From CADEEV01 sp964442185 (GTDB taxonomy: Bacteria > Acidobacteriota > Vicinamibacteria > Fen-336), in contig CAYTWT010000257.1 in assembly GCA_964442185.1 (NCBI GenBank), positions 100,068 to 164,067 on the forward strand: a DNA stretch of 64,000 nt, in the 5' to 3' direction. A program made the position numbers and the translations under genes. The notes beneath the pieces are model-generated. The model saw nothing but the letters and a program-made list of their open reading frames with translations, was not told the origin of the DNA and did no database searches. This document shows, one piece after another, positions 50,042 to 56,235 of this stretch. Numbering within the stretch: position 1 is the first letter of the stretch; the number at the start of each line of letters is the position of its first letter.

Positions 50042-52050
50042 TCGGCGGTGCGCTGCTCAGCCTGGTTCTCGCCGCGGCTGGCGCGAGCGCCCCGGTCACC
50101 CGCCTCGACAAAATGGCGCGCCTGGCATCGCTCGAAGACCGGCGCACGGCGGGCGCTGGCGAACTCGAACGCCTGATCCGCGATCCCGACAAGGGCGTGC
50201 GGCGGCGTGCCGCGCTGGCGGCGGGGCGTATTGCCGATTCCGGCGTGGTTCCGGCTCTCGTCGACCTCATGAACGACCCGGATCCGGAGCTGCGGCAAAT
50301 GGCGGCCTTCGGCCTGGGCCTGATCGGCGACCGGCAGGCCGTGCAGCGCCTCGTCGCGTCGCTCAAGGATGTCGACGCCGTCGTGCGCGCGCGTTCGGCC
50401 GAGGCCCTGGGCCGGATCGGCGATGTCCGCGCCGCGGGCGATGTCGTGCAAATGATCCTCGAGGCGATGCCGAAGGGCGCGGCCGTGGTGAGCGTGCGCG
50501 GCGACGATCCGGGCAACCCGTACGATCCCTGGCTGGAGTTACGGCTGGGGCTGTTTGCGCTGGCGCGGCTCAAGGACGCGAAGGCCGCCGAGGCCGCCTT
50601 GCTCTCGAACGGCCGCGCCCGCTTCGACTGGTGGGCGGCGGCCTTCACAGCGATGCGCCTCGAGAGCCCGCTGCTCCGGCCCGCGCTGCTCGCGGCAGCG
50701 GAGTCGGACGATCGGCTGGCGCGCGCGTACGCCGCCCACGGACTCGGCGCGCTCAAGGACGCTTCGGCCATCGACACGCTCGCGACACTGGCGCGTGACC
50801 TTGATGAAACAGTGGTGGTGAATGCGCTCCGGGCGCTGACCACGATCGGCGACCCACGCGGCACGGCGATTGCTGCGTCCACACTGGCGTCGCCAAGCCT
50901 CACGATCAAGCGCGAGGCGCTCTTGGCGTTGGCCGCGCTGCCCCCCGATCGCGGCCTGCGCGGGCGTGTCGTTCCCTACGTCGGCCACGAGCAGGCCGTG
51001 ATCCGCGCCGCGGCGCTCTCGGCGCTAGCCAGGATCGACCCTGACGAGTTCGCCCTGGTGCTCTCGGGCCTCGACCCCGACCCCGCTTGGTTCGTGCGCG
51101 GAGCCCTTGCCACGGCGCTGGGCGAGCGCGCCGACGAGCAGAGCGTCGGGATCCTGTTTGGACTGCTGAAGGATTCCGACGTGCGGGTCCTGCCCTATGT
51201 TCTCGCGGCGATGCGCAAGGCGCGCGGCAGCGACGCTGCCGAAACTCTCAAGGGTCATCTCGATCATCCAGACATGGCGGTGCGCACCGCAGCCATCGAG
51301 AACCTGGCCCAGTTGAAGATGCCGGGCGTGGGCGCCAGCCTGGTCGCGGCGCTCAAGGCGGGCGCCAGCGACCGCGAGATCGACGCGCGCGCGGCCGCCA
51401 TTGCCGGCCTCGCCGAGCAGAAGGACGCTGCAGCCAAGGCCGCACTGCGCGAGGCGGCGGCGAGCGACCCCTCGCGCGTGCTGCGCGTGCAGGCGGGCGC
51501 AGCCCTCGTCGCCCTCGGCGAGACGCCTCCGGCGCCCGGTCCCGAGGACCTGCTGCGCCCGAGCCTCGACTACCGCGAGGCGATGGCCCCTTTCGACCCG
51601 CCGTCTGGCTCGACGCTCTACACGCCGCGCGCGATCCTCCACACGCGCAAGGGCAAGATCGAGATCCACCTCAATGTCGTCGAAGCGCCGCTCACCGCAC
51701 AGAACTTCATCGACCTGGCGCGCCGTGGTTTCTACGACGGGCTCAGCTTCCATCGCGTGGTGCCGGGCTTCCTGGTCCAGGGTGGCTGCCCGCGCGGCGA
51801 CGGCAACGGCGGGCCCGGGTACATGCTGCGTTGCGAGATCGGCGAAAGGCCCTATGGCCGCGCCGCCGTGGGCATGGCGCTCTCCGGGAAGGACACCGGC
51901 GGGAGCCAGTTCTTCATCACGCACGTGCCGACGCCGCACCTGGACGGCGGCTACACGCTCTTCGGGTGGGTGGCGAGCGGCATGGACGTCGTCGACCAGA
52001 TTCAGCCCGGCGACACGATCGACAAGGTGGAGATCTGGGACGGGAGGTAG
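50038..52050 (+). CDS. Secreted HEAT-repeat / cyclophilin peptidyl-prolyl isomerase
   Basis: A 670-residue protein. A signal peptide (GGALLSLVLAAAGASA) precedes about twelve HEAT-like repeats (about 25-500) of the form DPDKGVRRRAALAAGRIADS and DPELRQMAAFGLGLIGDRQA. The C-terminal domain (about 525-670) is a cyclophilin: LHTRKGKIEIHLNVVEAPLT, NFIDLARRGFYDGLSFHRVV, GFLVQGGCPRGDG and GGSQFFITHVPTPHLDGGYT, with the active-site FHR and QFF motifs. It likely folds or chaperones secreted proteins, with HEAT repeats as a client or partner platform. ATG 50038 overlaps the nth stop. Confidence 0.9.
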   Translation: MIGGALLSLVLAAAGASAPVTRLDKMARLASLEDRRTAGAGELERLIRDPDKGVRRRAALAAGRIADSGVVPALVDLMNDPDPELRQMAAFGLGLIGDRQAVQRLVASLKDVDAVVRARSAEALGRIGDVRAAGDVVQMILEAMPKGAAVVSVRGDDPGNPYDPWLELRLGLFALARLKDAKAAEAALLSNGRARFDWWAAAFTAMRLESPLLRPALLAAAESDDRLARAYAAHGLGALKDASAIDTLATLARDLDETVVVNALRALTTIGDPRGTAIAASTLASPSLTIKREALLALAALPPDRGLRGRVVPYVGHEQAVIRAAALSALARIDPDEFALVLSGLDPDPAWFVRGALATALGERADEQSVGILFGLLKDSDVRVLPYVLAAMRKARGSDAAETLKGHLDHPDMAVRTAAIENLAQLKMPGVGASLVAALKAGASDREIDARAAAIAGLAEQKDAAAKAALREAAASDPSRVLRVQAGAALVALGETPPAPGPEDLLRPSLDYREAMAPFDPPSGSTLYTPRAILHTRKGKIEIHLNVVEAPLTAQNFIDLARRGFYDGLSFHRVVPGFLVQGGCPRGDGNGGPGYMLRCEIGERPYGRAAVGMALSGKDTGGSQFFITHVPTPHLDGGYTLFGWVASGMDVVDQIQPGDTIDKVEIWDGR

Positions 52051-52877
52051 GCCCGTTCCAACTCCTAGCACTCGACATCGACGGCACGCTGCTCGGGCGC
52101 GACAAGCGGGTCTCGCCGCGCACGCGGGCAGCCCTGGTGGCGGCGCTCGCGCGTGACGTGCGCGTTCTGCTCGTGACCGGCCGCCGCCCCCCTGCCGCGC
52201 GTCAAGTGGCGGCGCAGATCGCGCCGGACCTGCCGATGGTGGCGAACAACGGCGGCCTGCTCATCGAGGCCGGCGCGATCATCCGCCGCCGCCCGTTGTC
52301 ATGCGAGCTGGCACGCGAAGCCATAGCTGTGGGAAAGGCGTGCGCTGCGGATCCGGTCGTGCACTCCGGCCCGAATGGCGAGGGCCGGCTGCTCGTCGAG
52401 TCGGGGGCACTGGGCCACACGCTCCGCGCCTACTACATCGACACCTCGAACCCCGCGGTCGCGCAGTTCGAAGCGCTCGAGGCGGCTGTCGTCGAGGATG
52501 TGGTCCAGGTGATGTTCGGCGGCGAGCTTGCCGCGATGGACGCGCTTTTACCCCAGCTACAGGCGGCGCTCGGAAGTTCCGTCAACATCGAGCGCACGGT
52601 CTATCCAGCGCTCGGCATCGGCCTCATCGACGTGATGGCGGCTGGTGTTGCGAAGAGCGAAGCGGTCAGCTTCTTCGAGAGGCGCTGGGGGATCCTGGCC
52701 TGCCGCACCCTCGCAATCGGTGACAACTGGAACGACCGGGGCATGCTCGAGCAGGCGGGGCTGGGCTTCGTCATGGGCAACGCCGACCCGGCCATGCATC
52801 GCCTGGGGCTGCCCGTGCTCCCCTCGAACGAGGACGACGGTGTCGCCATCGCCATCGAGGAACATGTTCTCAAATAA
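52035..52877 (+). CDS. Cof-type HAD phosphatase
   Basis: About 280 residues of HAD superfamily type IIB (Cof). Motif I is LLALDIDGTLLGRD (catalytic Asp-x-Asp), motif II VLLVTGRRPPAAR, the cap follows, motif III has Lys in VAKSEAVSFF, and motif IV is AIGDNWNDRGMLEQAG. It dephosphorylates sugar or nucleotide phosphates. No ATG, GTG or TTG precedes motif I in frame near the previous stop; CTG 52035, 16 bases inside the upstream gene, is the only close candidate, with GGTGGAG before it. A short extension into the upstream gene or a non-AUG start is possible. Two hairpins follow the stop. Confidence 0.82.
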   Translation: MGREVGPFQLLALDIDGTLLGRDKRVSPRTRAALVAALARDVRVLLVTGRRPPAARQVAAQIAPDLPMVANNGGLLIEAGAIIRRRPLSCELAREAIAVGKACAADPVVHSGPNGEGRLLVESGALGHTLRAYYIDTSNPAVAQFEALEAAVVEDVVQVMFGGELAAMDALLPQLQAALGSSVNIERTVYPALGIGLIDVMAAGVAKSEAVSFFERRWGILACRTLAIGDNWNDRGMLEQAGLGFVMGNADPAMHRLGLPVLPSNEDDGVAIAIEEHVLK

Positions 52878-52906
52878 AGAAGGGGGTGATTGCTCACCCC
52901 CTTTTC
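52878..52906. terminator. Strong hairpin after the HAD gene, bidirectional
   Basis: AAGGGGGTGA (52880-52889), loop TTGC, TCACCCCCTT (52894-52903): ten pairs, then TTTT on the plus strand and TTCTTTATTT on the minus strand. It can end the plus-strand operon and also stop transcription arriving from the micro-ORF on the minus strand. Confidence 0.8.
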
Positions 52907-52965
52907 GTGGGCTGACCTCGTTGCTGCTTTCTTCTTGGTGGCTGCTTCCGGCTAGCCACGAAAAG
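52901..52965. repeat. Inverted repeat around the space between two terminators
   Basis: CTTTTCGTGG (52901-52910) and CCACGAAAAG (52956-52965) are perfect inverted copies 45 bases apart. A second, nested inverted pair GTGGCT (52938-52943) / AGCCAC (52954-52959) lies inside. They could compete with the flanking terminator hairpins for pairing. Confidence 0.5.
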
Positions 52966-52970
52966 AATCA

Positions 52971-52997
52971 GGGGGGTGATCGGTCCACCCCCCTTTT
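52971..52997. terminator. Second G/C-tract hairpin, terminator of the micro-ORF
   Basis: GGGGGGTG (52971-52978), loop ATCGGTC and CACCCCCC (52986-52993) form eight G-C-rich pairs. TTTT follows on the plus strand; on the minus strand, downstream of the micro-ORF stop at 53011, TGATTCTTTT follows. It strongly resembles the hairpin at 52880-52903. Confidence 0.7.
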
Positions 52998-53010
52998 CCC
53001 CGGGGCGATA

Positions 53011-53058
53011 CTACTTCTTCTTCTTCGCCGCCTTCTTCGCCTTCTTCTTCGCCGCCAT
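53011..53058 (-). CDS. 15-residue Lys/Ala micro-protein
   Basis: The ORF MAAKKKAKKAAKKKK runs from ATG 53058 to TAG 53011-53013 on the minus strand. GGGGGG lies about 10-16 bases before the ATG and can serve as a ribosome site. An upstream promoter with a perfect TTGACA and a downstream hairpin make it a complete transcription unit. Nine of 15 residues are Lys, so it would bind nucleic acid or acidic polymers. Similar Lys/Ala tracts occur in histone-like tails, but there is no family assignment. It is short enough that chance cannot be excluded, though the surrounding signals make that less likely. Confidence 0.5.
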   Translation of the reverse strand: MAAKKKAKKAAKKKK

Positions 53059-53151
53059 GGTTGTTAATCCCCCCTTTCGGTCCAGGAATGGACGGAGATC
53101 TCGCCCCTCGATCAACATCTCGGGTGACAAGGAGCCTTGCATACTACAGGT

Positions 53152-53180
53152 AGGGTAGGGAGCCCCCCGAACCTTGTCAA
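53152..53180 (-). promoter_or_regulatory. Promoter upstream of the micro-ORF
   Basis: On the minus strand a perfect -35 TTGACA (53180-53175) is preceded by an A-rich tract (AAAAAAGTAC) and followed 17 bases later by TACCCT (53157-53152) as -10. The leader to ATG 53058 would be about 85 bases. This is the best -35 in the window. Confidence 0.5.
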
Positions 53181-53357
53181 GTACTTTTTTCGGTCACAAC
53201 AGCGGCATACCGCAGAAGGCGCGAGGCTTAGCCTGTGGACGCAGGTACGGAATCCGACTTCAGCCGCTCTGGGCGCTGTCGAAACGTATGTGCGCCTCAG
53301 GAAACGCCTGACCCTGAAGCGCTTCAGGCCGATCGGCGCTACCCGGGCAGCGAGACC
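53181..53357. other. Gene-poor stretch with a palindrome cluster
   Basis: No convincing gene was found in these 177 bases. It contains an imperfect inverted repeat TCAGG-AAACG-CCTGA (53297-53311) directly followed by the perfect 16-base palindrome CCTGAAGCGCTTCAGG (53313-53328). There is no T-run, so they look more like binding sites than terminators. Confidence 0.5.
53297..53328. repeat. Adjacent palindromes, possible operator
   Basis: Two inverted repeats lie one base apart, both built from CCTGA/TCAGG half-sites: 53297-53311 (5-base spacer) and 53313-53328 (perfect, 16 bases). They sit between the micro-ORF promoter and the end of the ddl unit. Confidence 0.45.
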
Positions 53358-53594
53358 TCATTGCGCTTGGAGTAGAATACTACTTGGAATGCTTATGCTC
53401 GGCGGTGTCGCGCGCGCTGGCCGCTTGCGTTCTGCCTTCCGGCATAGCGCCAGCGCGGCCAGGTAGGCGGGCATCGGATCGTCGGGCGCTGCCGTGGCCA
53501 AGGCGGCGAGCTGTTCGAGCGGCGCGCTGAGATCTGCATCCGTGGTCCGCGCGCCGCTCCTGAGCGCCGCTGCGACGACGAACGCCCCGAGCAT
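53358..53594 (-). CDS. Small hypothetical protein coupled to ddl
   Basis: A 78-residue ORF whose ATG (53594-53592) overlaps the ddl stop by one base (TGATG), a coupling layout seen elsewhere in the window. It starts MLGAFVVAAALRSGARTTDA, a possible short signal sequence, followed by PLEQLAALATAAPDDPMPAY, a helical stretch that looks like part of a TPR unit, then a basic tail. No family was recognised. It is not needed to explain ddl and could be a decayed longer gene. Confidence 0.45.
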   Translation of the reverse strand: MLGAFVVAAALRSGARTTDADLSAPLEQLAALATAAPDDPMPAYLAALALCRKAERKRPARATPPSISIPSSILLQAQ

Positions 53595-54661
53595 CAAGCG
53601 TAGTCGGTGCGAAGCCGGGCACGCTGGGCGTGGCGTTCGAGGCCGAGACGCACCAGCCGGGCGACCAGCTGAGCGTACGGTAACCCCGCGGCTTCCCACA
53701 TCTTCGGGAACATGCTGATCGACGTGAAGCCGGGGATGGTGTTGATCTCGTTCACGAGCAGCCGGCCCGTTTGGCGCTCGAGGAAGAAATCGACCCGCGC
53801 GTAGCCGCACGCATCGATCGCGCGGAAGGCGCGCACGCCCAGCTCTTGGGCTTCGCGCCGCAGGGCGGCTTCCAGCTCGGCGGGAATCACCAACCGTGTA
53901 CGGCTCTTGGGCGAGTACTTCGAGTCGTAGTCGTAGAACTCACGGTCAGGGACGACCTCGCCCGGCAGCGAGGCTTCAGGCACGTCATTGCCAAGGATCG
54001 CAATCTCCAGCTCGCGGCAATCGATCGCCGCCTCGACGAGCACCTTGCGGTCGTACGCGAGGGCGGCCTGGAGCGCAGGGCCAAACCCGGCTGGGGCCTT
54101 TACCTTGGAAACCGCGACGCTCGAACCCAGATTGGCGGGCTTCACGAAGAGCGGTAAGCCAAGCTCGCGAAGGGTCGCGGCCTCGACAGCCGCGTCGCGC
54201 CCACGGAGCACCCGGTACGGGCCTTGTACGACACCGGCATGCGCGAAGAGCGCCTTCATCAGCTCCTTGTCCATGCCGGCCGCCGACGCCGCGACCCCTG
54301 CGCCCACGTACGGCACGGCCGCCAGCTCGAAGAGACCCTGGATGGCGCCATCCTCGCCGTAGGGACCGTGAAGCACGGGGAAGTAGATGTCGGGTGACGC
54401 TGCCGGCGCGGCGGAGTCGAGTCGCCGGAGTCGACCGTGGTCGCCCGGATGCGGCGCCAGGAACACAGGGACCCCGCCCGTGGATTGGGGCGCCGTGCCC
54501 TCCTGGAGGAGCCAAAGGCCCTGCTTGTCGATGAGCAGCGGGAGCACGTCGTGGGTCTGCGCCAGCGCGGCGGCGACCGCCGCCGCGGAACGCACGCTGA
54601 CCTCGTGCTCACCCGAGCGGCCCCCGAAAACGAGGGCGACCTTGAGACGCGCCTCCGCCAT
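53594..54661 (-). CDS. ddl: D-alanine--D-alanine ligase
   Basis: A 355-residue ATP-grasp enzyme that makes D-Ala-D-Ala for peptidoglycan. VALVFGGRSGEHEVSVRSAA is the N-terminal signature (HEVS), FPVLHGPYGEDGAIQGLFEL, PYVGAGVAASAAGMDKELMK and FVKPANLGSSVAVSK follow, and the C-terminal VNEINTIPGFTSISMFPKMW holds the metal-binding Asn/Glu residues. ATG 54661 is preceded, after 8 bases, by TATGCT (54675-54670, minus), so the mRNA is probably leaderless. It diverges from tgt by 52 bases. Confidence 0.95.
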   Translation of the reverse strand: MAEARLKVALVFGGRSGEHEVSVRSAAAVAAALAQTHDVLPLLIDKQGLWLLQEGTAPQSTGGVPVFLAPHPGDHGRLRRLDSAAPAASPDIYFPVLHGPYGEDGAIQGLFELAAVPYVGAGVAASAAGMDKELMKALFAHAGVVQGPYRVLRGRDAAVEAATLRELGLPLFVKPANLGSSVAVSKVKAPAGFGPALQAALAYDRKVLVEAAIDCRELEIAILGNDVPEASLPGEVVPDREFYDYDSKYSPKSRTRLVIPAELEAALRREAQELGVRAFRAIDACGYARVDFFLERQTGRLLVNEINTIPGFTSISMFPKMWEAAGLPYAQLVARLVRLGLERHAQRARLRTDYA

Positions 54662-54669
54662 TGGCGTCG

Positions 54670-54707
54670 AGCATAAGCGAGGAGCCGCGGCGGCGGTTAG
54701 CTATACT
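54670..54707. promoter_or_regulatory. Divergent ddl / tgt promoter region
   Basis: TATGCT (54675-54670, minus) precedes the ddl ATG by 8 bases and TATACT (54702-54707, plus) precedes the tgt ATG at 54714 by 6 bases. Neither gene has a visible Shine-Dalgarno, and no good -35 was seen. Both transcripts would start at or beside the start codon. Confidence 0.45.
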
Positions 54708-54713
54708 CCGACC

Positions 54714-55841
54714 ATGCTCGCCTTCGAGGTGGAGGCCCGCTCGCGCGGCGCCCGCGCCGGCCGGCTCACGACACCCCACGGTGTGGTCGAGACGCCAGTC
54801 TTCATGCCCGTGGGCACCGCCGGCGCGGTGAAGGCCATCCTTCAGCGCGACCTGCGGGAGCTGGGCGCCAAGGTCGTCCTCGCGAACACCTACCACATGA
54901 TGCTGCGGCCCGGAGCCGAACTCGTGGCGGAGCGCGGCGGCCTGCACGGCTTCACCGGCTGGAACGGCGCGTTCCTGACCGACAGCGGCGGCTACCAGGT
55001 GTTCAGCCTCGCCGCGCTGCGCCAGATCAGCGAAGCAGGCGTTCGCTTTCAAAGCCACCTCGACGGCTCCGCGCACCTGCTGTCGCCCGAGCGTTCGATC
55101 CAGATCCAGATGAGCCTCGGCGCCGACATCATCATGGCGTTCGACGAGTGCCCCGACTCGACGGCTCCACGCGAGGCTGTGGCTGCGGCGACCGAGCGCA
55201 CCACGCGCTGGGCTGAGCGCAGCCGCGCCGCCCATCGGCGGAGCGACCAGTGGTTGTTCGGGATCGTTCAGGGCGGCCTGGATCGCAAGTTGCGTGAGCG
55301 CAGCGCCCGCGAGCTTCTCGCCCTCGACTTCCCCGGCTATGCGATCGGCGGGCTCGCCGTGGGCGAAGCCAAGCCGGATCGCGAGGACGTCCTCGACTTC
55401 ACGACGCCGCTCCTGCCCGAGGCAAAGCCCCGCTATCTGATGGGGGTCGGCACCCCCGAAGACATCCTGGAGGCGGTCGCGCGCGGCGTCGACATGTTCG
55501 ACTGCGTGTTGCCTACGCGCAACGCGCGCAATGGGCAGCTGTTCACGCGCCGGGGGCGTGTGTCGGTGCGCAATGCCCGCTTTCGGAACGACCCGCTGCC
55601 GCCCGACCCGGAGTGCGGCTGCTACACCTGTCGCACGACGAGTCTCGCCTATCTTCGGCACCTGCACATGTCGGGCGAGATCGTGGCGGCCGCGTTGCTC
55701 ACGATCCACAACTTGGCCTACTACCTTGACACCCTCCGGGGGATCAGGCAGAGTATCCTTTTGGGCCGTTTCGAGGAGTACCGTCAAGAGACGCTTCGTG
55801 CCCTCGCGGCGCCATCTGCCGGGAGGGCGGGCACGGCTTGA
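54714..55841 (+). CDS. tgt: tRNA-guanine transglycosylase
   Basis: A 375-residue TIM-barrel enzyme exchanging guanine 34 of GUN tRNAs for preQ1 in queuosine synthesis. TPHGVVETPVFMPVGTAGAV, LTDSGGYQVFSLA (first catalytic Asp), FGIVQGGLD, YAIGGLAVGE and VDMFDCVLPTRNARNG (nucleophilic Asp) are all present. The zinc site is CGCYTC followed by a His in the HLHMSGEI helix. It is the first gene of the tgt-yajC-secD-secF cluster, the classic order in many Gram-negative bacteria. The start is fixed by a -10 just upstream. Confidence 0.97.
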   Translation: MLAFEVEARSRGARAGRLTTPHGVVETPVFMPVGTAGAVKAILQRDLRELGAKVVLANTYHMMLRPGAELVAERGGLHGFTGWNGAFLTDSGGYQVFSLAALRQISEAGVRFQSHLDGSAHLLSPERSIQIQMSLGADIIMAFDECPDSTAPREAVAAATERTTRWAERSRAAHRRSDQWLFGIVQGGLDRKLRERSARELLALDFPGYAIGGLAVGEAKPDREDVLDFTTPLLPEAKPRYLMGVGTPEDILEAVARGVDMFDCVLPTRNARNGQLFTRRGRVSVRNARFRNDPLPPDPECGCYTCRTTSLAYLRHLHMSGEIVAAALLTIHNLAYYLDTLRGIRQSILLGRFEEYRQETLRALAAPSAGRAGTA

Positions 55842-55901
55842 AGACTGCCCCGCTCTCGCGGCCTCGGACCCCTTTAACTTGAAGCTCCTGAAGAAGAACC
55901 T

Positions 55902-56234
55902 ATGTTCGACGCCCGCCTGATCCTGGCCCTCGGCGGCCCGCAAGCCTCCGGGGAGCAGAGCCCTTTCGCGAGCCTCATCTTGATGGGGCTGATTTTTGGC
56001 ATCTTCTATTTCGTGCTCATCATGCCCATGCGCAACAAGCAGAAGAAGCTCGAAAACGTGATCCGGACCCTCAAGACCGGCGACAAGGTGATCGTGAGCC
56101 CGGGTATTTTCGCGGTCATCGTCGGCGTCGAGGACGACGCCTTCCAGGTGCGCATCGATGACAAGACTCGTATCAAGGTCCTGAAGAGCGCCATCGCCGG
56201 GCTCCAGGGCGCCACAGCAGCGGAGAGGAAGTAG
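55902..56234 (+). CDS. yajC: Sec accessory subunit YajC
   Basis: A 110-residue YajC, a small inner-membrane protein that associates with SecDF. One N-terminal helix (LILMGLIFGIFYFVLIMPMR, about 25-44) leads to the conserved MRNKQKKLENVIRTLKTGDK and IVSPGIFAVIVGVEDD, then IRIDDKTR-like RIDDKTRIKVLKSAI. It lies between tgt and secD as usual; the secD ATG follows one base after its stop. Confidence 0.95.
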   Translation: MFDARLILALGGPQASGEQSPFASLILMGLIFGIFYFVLIMPMRNKQKKLENVIRTLKTGDKVIVSPGIFAVIVGVEDDAFQVRIDDKTRIKVLKSAIAGLQGATAAERK

Positions 56235-56235
56235 C

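Noticed and set aside
52871..53000. A CRISPR-like or transposon-end repeat made of the two hairpins
   Set aside because: Only two copies, no spacers of regular length, no cas or transposase gene, and both hairpins are explained as terminators.
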